A stretch of DNA of 64,000 nucleotides from Halopseudomonas laoshanensis (GTDB lineage: Bacteria; Pseudomonadota; Gammaproteobacteria; Pseudomonadales; Pseudomonadaceae): the NCBI RefSeq assembly GCF_008365385.1, contig NZ_QOVF01000002.1:310001-374000 (forward strand). The letters run 5' to 3'. How positions within the stretch are numbered: position 1 is the stretch's first letter; every line of letters starts with the position of its first letter. Below, piece after piece: positions 19,144 to 30,454 of the stretch. A model generated the notes under the pieces. It had not been told where the DNA came from. It searched no databases and saw nothing but the letters and a program-made list of their open reading frames with translations. The position numbers and the translations under genes are program-made.

Positions 19144-19161
19144 CTGACGCGATCGCGTCAG
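19144..19161. repeat. Perfect 18-bp palindrome just after tRNA-Leu
   Basis: CTGACGCGATCGCGTCAG reads identically on both strands and contains GCGATCGC. It begins 8 bp after the tRNA CCA end. It could fold in the tRNA precursor trailer, or be a protein-binding site; there is no T-run after it. Confidence 0.6.
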
Positions 19162-19300
19162 ATGCGCATAAAATCCCTACTACCTCTGTAACGCCTGTCT
19201 TCATCAGACTTGCGCTTCCAATCTGTGCATTCCATCCGGCGCCTAGAAAAACAATGAATCAACCTTGCCTCATGCCTTTGCAGGCTCGCGCACAGACATT

Positions 19301-19326
19301 AAAAAGGCGCCTCGCGGCGCCTTTTT
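19301..19326. terminator. Bidirectional intrinsic terminator between tRNA-Leu and purA
   Basis: Arms AAAAAGGCGCC (19301-19311) and GGCGCCTTTTT (19316-19326) around a TCGC loop give a strong GC stem with a T-run on both strands. It serves the tRNA-Leu transcript on the plus strand and the purA transcript on the minus strand, ending 5 bp from the purA stop. Confidence 0.88.
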
Positions 19327-19331
19327 AATGA

Positions 19332-20669
<1,338 letters not shown>

Positions 20670-21860
20670 TCAGTTATTCAGTTCAGTAACCTGCCAGGCG
20701 TTGTTGCGCCACCTCAAAATGCGGTCACATCCATGCTCCGGCGCCTCCGAATCCATTTGGCCTGGCAGCGCCACTATTACTCTTTCGCCCCGCCGGCGCA
20801 GGGCCATTACCTCGGCCTGCAGACCTGGCTCGTTGGCGTAGGTCGCCCAGATACCCGGAGCGCGCTCACCGCCAGCAATCGTACCGCGCTCTACCAGCAA
20901 GCGCAGATCGGTAGAAAACCCGGTAGCAGGTCGCGCACGACCAAAGTCCTCACCTATGTCATCGTAACGCCCACCCTGGGCGATACTTTGCCCGACGCCA
21001 GCGATGTAGGCGGAGAAAACCACACCTGTATGGTAGTGATAGCCACGCAGCTCGCCCAGGTCAAAGTACAGCGGAATATCCGGGTACTGACGAGACAGGG
21101 TCTGGGCTATTTCCACCAGATCATCCAGCGCAGCCATGACCGACTCGGGCGCACCGTCCAACAGGATATGCGCGCGCTCCAACACTTCTACGCCACCTGA
21201 CAGGTCAGCCAGGCTGCACAACATCGCCGCCAGAGACGACTGGCTCAAGGACTCGGTCAACTGTCGCACCTCGTCAACCGCCTTGCGCTGCAGCGCGTCA
21301 AATAGCGCCTGCTCGGTACTCTCTTCAAGGCCGGCAGATTGCGTCAGGCCGCGGAATATACCGACATGACCGATATCCAGATGCACGCCTTTGACCTGGC
21401 AACTATCCAGGCTTTCCAGCATCAGCGTGATGATCTCGATATCACTGGCGCTGGACGCGTCACCATACAACTCGGCGCCTAGCTGAATGAGACTGCGTGC
21501 GGTAGACAGTGCTCGAGGCCGGGTATGCATCACGCTGCCGCAATAGCAAAGCCGGCTAGGGCCTTCGGCGCCCAAGGTGTGTGCGTCGATACGCGCCACC
21601 TGGGGCGTGATGTCGGCACGCAAGCCGAGCATGCGCCCGGACAACTGATCAATCATCTTGAACGTCTGAAGTTCAAGGTCGTGACCGGCTCCCGTTAACA
21701 AGGATTCGACGTATTCGATATGCGGAGTAATGACCAGGTCATAACCCCAGGAGGCAAAAAGATCCAGCAGCTGCCTACGGGCGGCTTCGATACGAGCAGC
21801 CTCTTCAGGCAGCACCTCTTCGATGCCATCAGGCAACAGCCAGCTATCAACAGTCGGCAT
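20670..21860 (-). CDS. hisZ: ATP phosphoribosyltransferase regulatory subunit HisZ
   Basis: Catalytically inactive histidyl-tRNA synthetase paralogue that forms an octamer with short-form HisG for the first step of histidine synthesis. The 396-residue product has the class II fold ([32 protein letters not shown], and [23 protein letters not shown] near the end) but lacks the C-terminal anticodon-binding domain of HisS. The start is ATG 21860, with AAAGG 8 bp upstream; the GTG two codons earlier is less well placed. It lies 48 bp upstream of purA, the arrangement known in Pseudomonas. Confidence 0.95.
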   Translation of the reverse strand: MPTVDSWLLPDGIEEVLPEEAARIEAARRQLLDLFASWGYDLVITPHIEYVESLLTGAGHDLELQTFKMIDQLSGRMLGLRADITPQVARIDAHTLGAEGPSRLCYCGSVMHTRPRALSTARSLIQLGAELYGDASSASDIEIITLMLESLDSCQVKGVHLDIGHVGIFRGLTQSAGLEESTEQALFDALQRKAVDEVRQLTESLSQSSLAAMLCSLADLSGGVEVLERAHILLDGAPESVMAALDDLVEIAQTLSRQYPDIPLYFDLGELRGYHYHTGVVFSAYIAGVGQSIAQGGRYDDIGEDFGRARPATGFSTDLRLLVERGTIAGGERAPGIWATYANEPGLQAEVMALRRRGERVIVALPGQMDSEAPEHGCDRILRWRNNAWQVTELNN

Positions 21861-21908
21861 TATCACAACCTTTCCTACGCAACGGATGCTGGCGTGTCCG
21901 GCATCCTG

Positions 21909-22094
21909 CTAGCGAATCAGATAGAGAAACAAAGTGCCCGTGAGCATGCATGCCAGACCGATCAACCGCAGATGTGCGTCGGCGATCTGGGCCACTCCGG
22001 CTAACATGCGCTTCCAGCGTGCAGGTGCAAGAAAAGGCATCAGGCCTTCCAACACCAACAGCAAACACAGCGCTGTAGCCAGACTCTGCCACAT
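21909..22094 (-). CDS. yjeT: DUF2065 (YjeT-like) small membrane protein
   Basis: A 61-residue protein with two membrane helices (about residues 4-24 and 42-60) separated by a short basic loop (APARWKRM), the shape of the DUF2065/YjeT family. ATG 22094 has GGGGAAG at a good distance. The longer frame that extends upstream crosses the hflC terminator and is not used. The gene lies between hflC and hisZ/purA, just as yjeT lies between hflC and purA in E. coli. Function unknown; position suggests a link to HflKC or the envelope. Confidence 0.88.
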   Translation of the reverse strand: MWQSLATALCLLLVLEGLMPFLAPARWKRMLAGVAQIADAHLRLIGLACMLTGTLFLYLIR

Positions 22095-22150
22095 GGGTTG
22101 CTTCCCCTCGATCAGACCGGGGCTAGACCTGGATAAGCAAGCACCGGTCA

Positions 22151-22174
22151 CAAAAAAGCCGGGATATCCCGGCT
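22151..22174 (-). terminator. Intrinsic terminator downstream of hflC
   Basis: AGCCGGGATATCCCGGCT (22157-22174) is a perfect palindrome; on the minus strand it is followed by TTTTTT. It lies after hflC and before the DUF2065 gene, so the hfl transcript ends here, at least in part. Confidence 0.85.
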
Positions 22175-22240
22175 GCGCGATTGTATCACGTTTTTGTCTG
22201 GCCACACCTGCAAAGGCTGCAGCTATGGCCAGTCGATGCG

Positions 22241-23113
22241 TTACCTTACGCCGTTACCCTGTAGATAGCGGAAAAACTCGCTTTCAGGATCCAGGACGAG
22301 GATATCGGACTTGCTCGAGAAGCTCTCACGATAGGCCTGGAGACTACGATAAAACGAGTAGAACTCCGGATCCTTGTTATAGGCTTCCGAATAAATCGCT
22401 GCTGCCTGAGCATCGCCGTCACCGCGAATCTGTTCTGCTTCACGGAATGCTTCGGCCAGAATAACCCGCTGTTGGCGATCCGCATCGGCGCGGATACCTT
22501 CAGCAAGCTCACGACCCTTGGCACGATGCTCGCGCGCTTCGCGCTCACGCTCGGAACTCATTCGCTCGAACACACTGCGATTGACCTCACTCGGCAGATC
22601 GATCGCCTTGACCCGCACATCCAGCACCTCGATACCCAACTCGCGACGCGCACTGGTATCCAGCGTACTGGTGATATCGGCCATTAACTGATCGCGCTCA
22701 CCAGACACTACTTCGTTCAAGGTACGGCGCGCCACTTCGTTGCGCAGCCCGGACTCCAGCTGACGCGACAAACGCTCTTCCGCAATGGAACGCATACCGG
22801 AGGTAGCGGTATAGAAGCGCTCGACGTTGGCGATCCGCCACTTGGCATAGGAGTCAACCATCAGCGCCTTCTTCTCCAACGTCAGATAACGCTGGGTAGC
22901 TGAGTCCAGAGTCAGCAGACGCCCATCAAACAGACGATGCTCCTGAATAAAGGGCAATTTGAAGTGCAGACCAGGCTGCACATCATCCTTAACCACTTTA
23001 CCGAACTGCAGAACAATACCGCGCTCGATCTGACTGACTACAAAGAAGCTGTTCCAGCCCACTACCACTAGTATCAACGCGATAATCAAACCGAAAATTG
23101 TTTTATTGCTCAT
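22241..23113 (-). CDS. hflC: HflC, subunit of the HflKC membrane complex (SPFH/band 7)
   Basis: With HflK it forms a large periplasmic cage around the FtsH protease and modulates membrane-protein degradation. The 290-residue product has one N-terminal membrane anchor (TIFGLIIALILVVVGWNSFF, residues 4-23) and then a band 7 domain (VSQIERGIVLQFGKV to ~200) followed by an alpha-helical, charge-rich stalk (REREAREHRAKGRELAEGIR). Its ATG overlaps the hflK stop as TGATG, so the two are translationally coupled and probably made in equal amounts. Confidence 0.97.
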   Translation of the reverse strand: MSNKTIFGLIIALILVVVGWNSFFVVSQIERGIVLQFGKVVKDDVQPGLHFKLPFIQEHRLFDGRLLTLDSATQRYLTLEKKALMVDSYAKWRIANVERFYTATSGMRSIAEERLSRQLESGLRNEVARRTLNEVVSGERDQLMADITSTLDTSARRELGIEVLDVRVKAIDLPSEVNRSVFERMSSEREREAREHRAKGRELAEGIRADADRQQRVILAEAFREAEQIRGDGDAQAAAIYSEAYNKDPEFYSFYRSLQAYRESFSSKSDILVLDPESEFFRYLQGNGVR

Positions 23114-24324
23114 CAGCGGGACTCCCTTGAACGCAGATCACGCTGCTGTATCTGAACCGGCATGCGCGACTGAGCATCGCTGGCGTTGGAATCTGTTCTG
23201 GCAGAGGATGACGATGAAGGGCTTCCGCCGCCGCCTTGCTGCATCAGCTTATCCAGAGGCAGATAGAGCAAATTGTTATTGCCATCGCCCCCCGATACCA
23301 GAATCTTGCTGGTGCTGGACATTACATCCTGCAAGGTTTCGATGTACATGCGCTCGCGTAGTACCTCTGGAGACATCTCATACTGCACATAAAGCTGGTT
23401 GAAGCGCTGCGCTTCACCGTCAGCCCGGGCGATAACTTCATCGCGATAACCGTTGGCTTCTTCCAGCAAACGCTGGGCCTGACCACGAGCTTCCGGAATT
23501 ACGCCATTGGCGTAGGATTCAGCTTGGTTACGCTCACGCACCTCATCTTCACGTGCGCGAATAACGTCATCGAAAGCATCCTGAACTTCAGCCGGAGCCT
23601 GGGCGCTTTCAATGTTCACCTGAACCACGGTAATGCCGGTGTTATAAGTATCCAGATAGCGCTGTAGCCGCTCCGTAGTCTCTACGCCCATTTGCTCACG
23701 ACCTTCGGTCAGCACCTGGTGCATGGAGGTCGAACCTACCACGTGGCGCAAAGCGCTCTCGGTGGCATGCCGCAGACTGGTTTCAGGATCTTCGACTTTC
23801 AGCACGAAGTTTTCGAGGTTGGAAATGCGGTACTGAATCGCTACCGGCACCTCAACAATATTCTCGTCTTCAGTCAGCATCTGACCTTGCTGGCGGTAGG
23901 AACGCACCTGGGTCACGTTACGCTGAAACTTCTTCTCGATCGGCGGGAAGTAAAGATGCAAACCGGGCTCCACCGTACGATGGTATTCGCCGAAACGCAG
24001 AACGATAGCCTGCTCCTGCTCATCCACTGTGTACACCGCACTGAACAACCAGAAGGCGACAATAACCAGGCCGCCAATCATCCAAACGGCTTTCGGAATA
24101 CCTGCGCCGCCGCCGCTACGGTTGTTACCGCCACCGTTATTGCTGCTGCCTTTCTTGCCGCCAAACAACCCATTCAGGCTGTCCTGAAGCTTTTTCAGCG
24201 CTTCATCTAGATCTGGAGGACCCTGCTTGCCGCCGCGATTACCATTATTCTTGTCATTACCACCACCACTACCCCAAGGGTCTTGGTTGTTGTTTTTACC
24301 ACCACCAGGCTCATTCCAGGCCAT
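23113..24324 (-). CDS. hflK: HflK, subunit of the HflKC membrane complex (SPFH/band 7)
   Basis: Partner of HflC in the FtsH-modulating complex. The 403-residue product begins MAWNEPGGG and has a Gly/Asn-rich cytoplasmic segment (to ~75), one membrane helix (~78-98), and the band 7 domain (VDEQEQAIVLRFGEYHRTVEPGLH onward), ending in a Ser-rich tail. The frame is open 23 codons further upstream, but MAWNEPGG is the conserved start of the family and has GAGAGCGC just upstream. It lies downstream of hflX. Confidence 0.97.
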   Translation of the reverse strand: MAWNEPGGGKNNNQDPWGSGGGNDKNNGNRGGKQGPPDLDEALKKLQDSLNGLFGGKKGSSNNGGGNNRSGGGAGIPKAVWMIGGLVIVAFWLFSAVYTVDEQEQAIVLRFGEYHRTVEPGLHLYFPPIEKKFQRNVTQVRSYRQQGQMLTEDENIVEVPVAIQYRISNLENFVLKVEDPETSLRHATESALRHVVGSTSMHQVLTEGREQMGVETTERLQRYLDTYNTGITVVQVNIESAQAPAEVQDAFDDVIRAREDEVRERNQAESYANGVIPEARGQAQRLLEEANGYRDEVIARADGEAQRFNQLYVQYEMSPEVLRERMYIETLQDVMSSTSKILVSGGDGNNNLLYLPLDKLMQQGGGGSPSSSSSARTDSNASDAQSRMPVQIQQRDLRSRESR

Positions 24325-24438
24325 AGCGCTCTCCGTTATTCGTAATCCTGCCAGACCGGGATGCCTCGTGAGCCACCCCAGATATTTGTTCAATCCTACA
24401 GCAATTGGCCTAGCCTAAGCGAACCAAAGGACAGCCCA

Positions 24439-25740
24439 TTATTGCAAAGTATGTTGCCGCAGAAAGGCATCCGGCTGCCATCCTTCGCGCTTGAGCAAGC
24501 GATTGAAATCACTGCGCTGCAGGCGAAGATCAAGCTGTTGTCGGCCGTCATCCGCGATGCGTTCACCCACCACCGCACCGACCTCATAAAACTGCGCGCG
24601 CAATCGCGCTTCCGCATGCTCCAGCAATACCGATTCCTGCATAACGTCCTGCCCCAGCCGCTCGGCCATGGCCTGCTCGACCAGCTCCAGGCCAAGGCCT
24701 TGCTGAGCAGAAACCCAGACGCGTACCGGCACGCCTGATTCATCACGCTGAATATGCGGCTCCAGACCGTCCAGCAGATCAATCTTGTTGTATACCTCGA
24801 GGATCGGAAGTTCGATCGCGCCGATCTCTGTCAACACCTTGACCACCTGCTCGATGTGCGAGGTGCGATCCGCATCGGCTGCATCAATAACGTGCAGCAG
24901 CAAATCCGCCTGGCTGGACTCCTCCAGCGTAGCGCGAAAAGCTTCCACCAGTTTGTGCGGCAAATGGCGGATAAAACCGACCGTGTCGGCAAGGATTGCC
25001 GGGCCAACATCCTCCAACTCGATACGCCTAAGCGTTGGATCCAGCGTCGCAAACAACTGATCGGCCGCGTATACGGTCGAACTGGTAAGTATATTGAACA
25101 GCGTCGATTTACCAGCGTTGGTATAACCTACCAGCGACACCACCGGCACCTCGGCACGCCGCCGCGAGCGACGGGCCTGCTCGCGTTGGCTGCGGACTTT
25201 TTCCAGGCGGCGGGTGATCTGTTTGATTCGCTCGCGCAGAAGACGTCGATCCGTTTCCAGCTGAGTTTCACCCGGTCCGCGCAGGCCAATACCGCCCTTC
25301 TGCCGCTCAAGGTGCGTCCAACCGCGTACTAGCCGGGTGCTTAGATGATCAAGCTGGGCGAGTTCGACCTGCAGCTTGCCCTCGTGGGTACGGGCGCGCT
25401 GGGCGAAAATATCGAGGATCAAACCAGTACGATCAATTACGCGGCACTTGAGCTCACGCTCAAGGTTACGCTCCTGACTGGGTGTCAGGACGTAATTGAA
25501 GATAACCAGATCCGCTTCATGCTCGGCTACGCTGGCTTGCAGCTCTTCAACCTTGCCAGCGCCGATTAGAAAGCGCGGACTGGGTCGATGGCGGCTGACG
25601 GTGAGAAAGGCAGCAATATCAGCACCAGCCGAATTGGCCAGCTCGACAAATTCCTGAGGATCTTCCCGGGTGCGCTCATCCTGACCTTCGAGGTGAACCA
25701 AAATGGCGCGCTCACCCCCTTCATGGCGCTCGAAAAACAA
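24439..25740 (-). CDS. hflX: Ribosome-associated GTPase HflX
   Basis: OBG-like GTPase that splits stalled 70S ribosomes. The 433-residue product has the N-terminal HflX domain (FFERHEGGERAILVHL; GLILDIFAQRARTHEGKLQVELAQL), a coiled-coil arm (RLLRERIKQITRRLEKVRSQ), then the G domain with G1 GYTNAGKSTLF, G3 DTVGF, G4 NKID. The start is TTG at 25740, preceded by a strong GGGAGG 5 bp away; no ATG fits the family N-terminus. It begins 17 bp after hfq, the usual hfq-hflX pair. Confidence 0.96.
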   Translation of the reverse strand: MFFERHEGGERAILVHLEGQDERTREDPQEFVELANSAGADIAAFLTVSRHRPSPRFLIGAGKVEELQASVAEHEADLVIFNYVLTPSQERNLERELKCRVIDRTGLILDIFAQRARTHEGKLQVELAQLDHLSTRLVRGWTHLERQKGGIGLRGPGETQLETDRRLLRERIKQITRRLEKVRSQREQARRSRRRAEVPVVSLVGYTNAGKSTLFNILTSSTVYAADQLFATLDPTLRRIELEDVGPAILADTVGFIRHLPHKLVEAFRATLEESSQADLLLHVIDAADADRTSHIEQVVKVLTEIGAIELPILEVYNKIDLLDGLEPHIQRDESGVPVRVWVSAQQGLGLELVEQAMAERLGQDVMQESVLLEHAEARLRAQFYEVGAVVGERIADDGRQQLDLRLQRSDFNRLLKREGWQPDAFLRQHTLQ

Positions 25741-25757
25741 TCAGACCTCCCGCAAAA

Positions 25758-26012
25758 TCAAGGTGCTTCTGTCTCTAGCTCGTCACCGCTGCCCTGAACC
25801 GGCAAGCGCACTGGACGCCCAGGCACGACGGTAGAGATAGCATGCTTGTATACCATCTGACTGACTGTGTTCTTCAGCAGGATGACAAACTGGTCGAATG
25901 ACTCGATCTGGCCTTGCAGCTTGATGCCGTTGACCAGATAAATGGATACCGGAACCCGTTCCTTACGCAGAACGTTCAGGTAAGGGTCTTGTAGTGAATG
26001 CCCTTTTGACAT
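25758..26012 (-). CDS. hfq: RNA chaperone Hfq
   Basis: Hexameric Sm-like RNA chaperone that pairs small RNAs with mRNAs. The 84-residue product begins [20 protein letters not shown] and has Sm1 ([21 protein letters not shown]) and Sm2 ([11 protein letters not shown]) with the conserved YKHA motif. The C-terminal ~18 residues ([16 protein letters not shown]) are short and acidic as in Pseudomonas, not the long tail of enterics. ATG 26012 with AAGGAG upstream is the start; the in-frame extension to 26114 is not conserved. In pseudomonads Hfq also acts with Crc in catabolite repression. Confidence 0.98.
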   Translation of the reverse strand: MSKGHSLQDPYLNVLRKERVPVSIYLVNGIKLQGQIESFDQFVILLKNTVSQMVYKHAISTVVPGRPVRLPVQGSGDELETEAP

Positions 26013-26032
26013 TGCCTCACTCCTTATGGAAA

Positions 26033-26058
26033 GCTTATTTGTAAGCATTAAATAATGC
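26033..26058 (-). promoter_or_regulatory. Paired AT-rich inverted repeats in the hfq leader
   Basis: Two short palindromes abut in the hfq 5' leader: GCTTATTTGTAAGC (26033-26046) and GCATTAAATAATGC (26045-26058), sharing 2 bp. They lie 21-46 bp upstream of the start codon. A -10-like GATAAT with TTGGTA upstream sits farther out, near 26070-26100. They may form alternative small hairpins or an operator; inferred only. Confidence 0.35.
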
Positions 26059-26149
26059 GTTTTTACCGAACTGTCCATTATCCATAGGGAGAGTCGGTAC
26101 CAATTCTCAAACAACCATCTGAAATCAAGATTAGCAGAACACTGGAAAC

Positions 26150-27118
26150 TTATATTGTGCTTGAGTCCAGCGCTTTCAAGGCCTGATCAAATCTTTTTGG
26201 GTCGAGGCTATCAAACCATTGAATTTCAGCCTTCCAACCACGTAGCCAGGTAAGCTGTCGCTTAGCCAACTGGCGAGTAGCGATAGTCCCTCGTTCGACC
26301 GCCTCATCCCTGGAGAGTTTCCCTTCCAGGTAATCCCAGACTTGTCGATAGCCTACCGCCCGGATTGACGGCAACCCCACGTGCAAATCCGGCCTGGCGT
26401 GCAAGGCTCTGACTTCGTCTACCAGACCTTGTTGCATCATCAAGGAAAAGCGTTCAGCAATGCGTTGATGCAGCACCTGTCGATCCACCGGCGCGATCGA
26501 CAGATAGCGCATAGTATAAGGCAAAAAAGAAGATCCGGGCGTCTGGCCCGTGGCTTTTTCTGACGCCTGCCGCCCGTGCCAGTCACTCAGCGTGACACCC
26601 GAGATCAGGTAAACTTCATAGGCTCGCTGAATCCGCTGGGGGTCGTTTGGATGAATGCGCAGGGCTGCTTGCGGGTCCACTTCGGCCAGCCTGGCATGCA
26701 CTGACTGCCATCCTTCCGCCACCGCCAGGCTCTCAATCTGCGCGCGGATCAGCGGGTCAGCCGCTGGCATACTGGCAATACCATCGGCCAGCGCCTTGAA
26801 ATACAGCATGGTGCCGCCAACCAGGAGTGGAATGCGCCCGCGGGCATGAATATCACTGATCAGCTCCTGTGCGTCCGTGCAGAAGCGTGCAGCAGAATAG
26901 GCTTCAGCGGGATCGAGAATATCGACCAGATGATGGGGGAACCGGGCTAATGTTTCGGCGTCGGGTTTGGCCGTACCGATATCCATACCGCGATAAACCA
27001 GCGCCGAATCGACGCTCACCAGCTCGCAGGGCAAATGCTCGGCCAGATGCAAGGCGAGGTCAGTCTTGCCTGCCGCGGTAGGACCCATCAGGCAGATCAC
27101 CGGAGGTTTAACAACCAT
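26150..27118 (-). CDS. miaA: tRNA dimethylallyltransferase
   Basis: Adds the dimethylallyl group to A37 of tRNAs reading UNN codons. The 322-residue product has the P-loop [12 protein letters not shown], the [18 protein letters not shown] segment binding substrate, [12 protein letters not shown], and the C-terminal [15 protein letters not shown] motif. Length is normal. It lies between mutL and hfq, the conserved mutL-miaA-hfq order; about 137 bp separate it from hfq, enough for a separate hfq promoter. Confidence 0.97.
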   Translation of the reverse strand: MVVKPPVICLMGPTAAGKTDLALHLAEHLPCELVSVDSALVYRGMDIGTAKPDAETLARFPHHLVDILDPAEAYSAARFCTDAQELISDIHARGRIPLLVGGTMLYFKALADGIASMPAADPLIRAQIESLAVAEGWQSVHARLAEVDPQAALRIHPNDPQRIQRAYEVYLISGVTLSDWHGRQASEKATGQTPGSSFLPYTMRYLSIAPVDRQVLHQRIAERFSLMMQQGLVDEVRALHARPDLHVGLPSIRAVGYRQVWDYLEGKLSRDEAVERGTIATRQLAKRQLTWLRGWKAEIQWFDSLDPKRFDQALKALDSSTI

Positions 27119-27181
27119 ACTTACGCAACACTCCGATACATTTTATTGCCCATTGCATGGCAGTAAATAGACCGCAAAGGC

Positions 27182-29047
27182 TTAGCGCCCGCGCAGAAAT
27201 AGTTTATCCAGCTCGACCATGCCCATCTGTGTCCAGGTAGGCCGGCCGTGATTGCATTGCCCGCTACGCTCGGTCTGCTCCATATCTCTCAGCAACGCAT
27301 TCATTTCTGTCAGTGTCAGCCTTCGATTGGCTCTAACCGAACCGTGGCAAGCCATGGTCGACAGTAGCTCATTGCGGTGCGCCTCAATACGATCACTGGT
27401 ACCGTATTCCAGCAGATCACTGAGCACATCACGTACCAGCTGCACTGCATCGGCCTGGCGCAGCAACGCGGGGATTTCACGGATACCCAGGGTCTCCGGC
27501 CCCATGCGCTGCAACTCGAAACCCAGGCGAGAAAACCAGTCCGCATGCTCTTCAGCGCAATCAGCTTCGCGCTGACTCACTGCCAGCGATTCCGGGACCA
27601 GCAAAGGCTGGCCGCGCAGCCCTTCCTGATCCATCGCCAACTTGAGCCGCTCATAGGTAATGCGCTCGTGTGCCGCATGCATGTCTACCACCACCAGCCC
27701 TTGAGCGTTCTCAGCCAGAATATACACTCCGTGCAACTGCGCTACCGCGTACCCCAGAGGCGGCACATCGTGCTGTTGAGTACTTTCCGGCAACTCGCCA
27801 GCCGCCAGCGCAGAACTGCCGTACAAGGTGGAGTAGCCTTGCAAAGCGCCAGTCACTTCGCCTGCCGAGGGCCGTTGCGGCTGGAAGGCAGGCTGCGCAG
27901 ACCAGGACGCAGCCGGCTCGTTCAGTGACATACGCTCTTGGCCTGAGAAAACACCTGCAGACGCTCCGGTCAGCTGGGGAGCCAATTGCGCTGGCGCTTC
28001 GGCCCCGCCTTCAGTGCCGGGCTGATCACCCGGCCGCTGAGCGGCCAGCGCTCGATGCAGAGTGCTGAAGAGAAAATCATGGACCATGCGGCCATCACGA
28101 AAACGGACTTCATGCTTGGTCGGATGCACGTTGACGTCCACCACCGCCGGATCCACTTCCAGAAAAAGCACAAAGGTCGGGTGCCGGCCGTTAAACAGTA
28201 CATCCCGGTACGCCTGGCGCACGGCATGCACGACCAGTTTGTCTTTGATCATGCGGCCGTTGACGAAGAAATATTGCAGATCCGCCTGGCTGCGCGAGAA
28301 TGTTGGCAAGCCTACCCAACCCCAGAGCCGCAGACCGCTGCGCTCACTGTCGATCGACAGCGACTGCTCAACAAAGGCTGGCCCGCAAACACTGGCCACA
28401 CGCCGACGGGCTTCCTGCTCACCGTGCGCAGGACGCAAGCTGAATACTGTGCGGCCGTTATGCCGTAGGCTGAACGCGACATCGAAACGCGATAACGCCA
28501 GGCGTTTGACCACCTCTTCAAGATGGCTGAATTCGGTCTTTTCGGTGCGCAAAAACTTGCGCCGGGCGGGCGTGTTGAAAAACAGATCGCGCACTTCCAC
28601 TGTCGTGCCACGTGGATGCGCTGCGGGTTGCAGCCGCGGCTGCATGTCACGGCCTTCGGTCTCGACCTGCCAGGCCTGGTCGGCTCCAGCGGTGCAAGAG
28701 GTCATCGTCAGCCTGGACACTGAGCTGACAGAAGCCAGCGCTTCGCCGCGAAATCCCAGGGTCGCAACTCGCTCCAAGTCGTCCAGATCGCGAATCTTGC
28801 TGGTCGCATGACGCGACAGCGCCAGCGGCAGGTCGTCCTGGACGATACCGCTACCATCGTCGCGCACGCGCAGCAATTTGACCCCGCCCTGCTCGACTTC
28901 GATATCGATGCGCGTGGCGCCTGCATCCAGGCTGTTCTCCAGCAGCTCCTTGATTACCGAAGCAGGTCTTTCAACCACCTCACCGGCGGCAATCTGGTTT
29001 GCCAGACGCGGACTGAGCAACTGAATTCGTGTCATCTCAGGGCTCAT
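27182..29047 (-). CDS. mutL: DNA mismatch repair protein MutL
   Basis: GHKL ATPase that links MutS recognition to strand incision. The 621-residue product has the N-terminal ATPase domain ([47 protein letters not shown], residues ~10-330), a variable linker (~335-430) and the C-terminal dimerisation domain. The [13 protein letters not shown] motif is seen as [13 protein letters not shown], and the endonuclease motif DQHAxxE is altered, but [12 protein letters not shown] and CNHGRPT segments near the end are the usual Pseudomonas form. The start could be ATG 29047 (overlapping amiB) or 29035; I took 29047. Confidence 0.97.
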   Translation of the reverse strand: MSPEMTRIQLLSPRLANQIAAGEVVERPASVIKELLENSLDAGATRIDIEVEQGGVKLLRVRDDGSGIVQDDLPLALSRHATSKIRDLDDLERVATLGFRGEALASVSSVSRLTMTSCTAGADQAWQVETEGRDMQPRLQPAAHPRGTTVEVRDLFFNTPARRKFLRTEKTEFSHLEEVVKRLALSRFDVAFSLRHNGRTVFSLRPAHGEQEARRRVASVCGPAFVEQSLSIDSERSGLRLWGWVGLPTFSRSQADLQYFFVNGRMIKDKLVVHAVRQAYRDVLFNGRHPTFVLFLEVDPAVVDVNVHPTKHEVRFRDGRMVHDFLFSTLHRALAAQRPGDQPGTEGGAEAPAQLAPQLTGASAGVFSGQERMSLNEPAASWSAQPAFQPQRPSAGEVTGALQGYSTLYGSSALAAGELPESTQQHDVPPLGYAVAQLHGVYILAENAQGLVVVDMHAAHERITYERLKLAMDQEGLRGQPLLVPESLAVSQREADCAEEHADWFSRLGFELQRMGPETLGIREIPALLRQADAVQLVRDVLSDLLEYGTSDRIEAHRNELLSTMACHGSVRANRRLTLTEMNALLRDMEQTERSGQCNHGRPTWTQMGMVELDKLFLRGR

Positions 29048-30431
29048 TCTGCACCAGCATGCTGCCGGCCGGCACTTTCAGTGTCTGACCCAGTTGGATC
29101 TTGTCACTGCGCAGATTATTCGCGTCTCTCAGACTGGAAACACTGATTCCGTAACGGTTGGCAATAATAGACAAGGTATCACCGCGCGATACCGTATGCT
29201 CTGCAGGCCTGTGAGCCTGCAGCTTGCCGCCGGCCTTCAGCGCGGCCAACCGGGTACCGGGTGGCGGGTAACGGTGGAAATAATCGCGAATACCCGTATG
29301 CATGGCTCTGGCCAAGGCTTGCTGGTGGCTCTTGGTCACCAGTTTTTTCGCCTCTCCAGGATTCGAGATAAATCCGGTTTCTACCAGAATGGAGGGTATA
29401 TCCGGCGACTTGAGCACCATGAAACCCGCTTGCTCAACACGCCGCTTGTGCAGTGGCGTAATCTTGCCGACAGCAGCCAGCACCTGCTGACCGACATCCA
29501 GACTGGCAGACAAGGTCGCCGTCATCGACAGGTCAAGCAGCACGCTGGCCAATACCTGATCCTTGTTATCCAGGCTCACCCCACCCACGCCGCCAATCAG
29601 GTCAGAACGGTTCTCGCGGTCCGCCAGTAATCGGGCCGTTTCGGATGTTGCGCCGCCGTCAGATAGCGCAAAAACCGAGGCACCAAAGGCACTGGCCCGG
29701 GTAAAGGCGTCAGCGTGGACCGAGACAAACAGGTCGGCGTTATGCTTGCGGGCGATTTCGGTCCGCCTGCGCAATGGAATAAAATAATCCCCAGTGCGCA
29801 CCAGCTCGGCCTTGAAGCCTGGCTCGGCATCGACCAGGCGCTTGAGCTCCTGAGCAATGGCCAGTACTACATTTTTCTCGCGCACCCCTCCCGGACCGAG
29901 AGCACCCGGGTCCTCCCCCCCGTGCCCGGCATCCAGCGCCACAACGATCAACCGGTCACCGCTCGCGGCATTTACCTTCGGAGTAGTGTTAGAGGGCAAA
30001 GGAGTAGCCACATCAGGCGACGGCAGAGAGATGCTTTCACGCGGCTGATCGTTATCAAACAGGTCGACAACCAGGCGGTGGCCGTATTGCTGGTTTGGCG
30101 GCAGCGAAAAACTCTTTGCCGTCACCCCTTGGGAGAGGTCGAGCACAACGCGCAGACTCGACGCGTCACGCGGAGCAGAGCGCATCCCGGTCAAGGGTGT
30201 ACCGTCCAGCGGCAGACCGCTGGTGCTCGCAGAAAAACTCGCCCCGGTGATGTCAATGACGATCCGTTCGGGACTGGAAAGGGTAAACAGGGTGTGGTCT
30301 GCAGGTCCCGTCAGGTCGAAAACCAGTCGAGTATTGTCTGGCGCGCGCCAAAGGCGTACGTTCTGAATGTCAGCGGCCTGTAGCAGGCCAGACATCAACA
30401 GGCACAGACTGATGATCATCCATTTGAGCAT
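29037..30431 (-). CDS. amiB: N-acetylmuramoyl-L-alanine amidase (AMIN, amidase_3, LysM)
   Basis: Periplasmic zinc amidase that cleaves peptidoglycan at the division septum. The 464-residue product has a signal peptide ([19 protein letters not shown]), an AMIN domain (~20-120, septal targeting), a linker, the amidase_3 domain ([16 protein letters not shown] with Zn-binding His and Glu; [19 protein letters not shown]), and a C-terminal LysM domain ([18 protein letters not shown]). ATG 30431 gives the signal peptide and has GGGAG upstream; GTG 30458 would overlap the tsaE stop. It matches the tsaE-amiB-mutL order of E. coli and Pseudomonas. Confidence 0.95.
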   Translation of the reverse strand: MLKWMIISLCLLMSGLLQAADIQNVRLWRAPDNTRLVFDLTGPADHTLFTLSSPERIVIDITGASFSASTSGLPLDGTPLTGMRSAPRDASSLRVVLDLSQGVTAKSFSLPPNQQYGHRLVVDLFDNDQPRESISLPSPDVATPLPSNTTPKVNAASGDRLIVVALDAGHGGEDPGALGPGGVREKNVVLAIAQELKRLVDAEPGFKAELVRTGDYFIPLRRRTEIARKHNADLFVSVHADAFTRASAFGASVFALSDGGATSETARLLADRENRSDLIGGVGGVSLDNKDQVLASVLLDLSMTATLSASLDVGQQVLAAVGKITPLHKRRVEQAGFMVLKSPDIPSILVETGFISNPGEAKKLVTKSHQQALARAMHTGIRDYFHRYPPPGTRLAALKAGGKLQAHRPAEHTVSRGDTLSIIANRYGISVSSLRDANNLRSDKIQLGQTLKVPAGSMLVQNEP

Positions 30432-30454
30432 TGCTCGACTCCCGGCATTTCTGA

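Noticed and set aside
22095-22205. DUF2065 frame starting at 22205
   Set aside because: It would cover the hflC terminator; the 61-residue form from ATG 22094 matches the family length.
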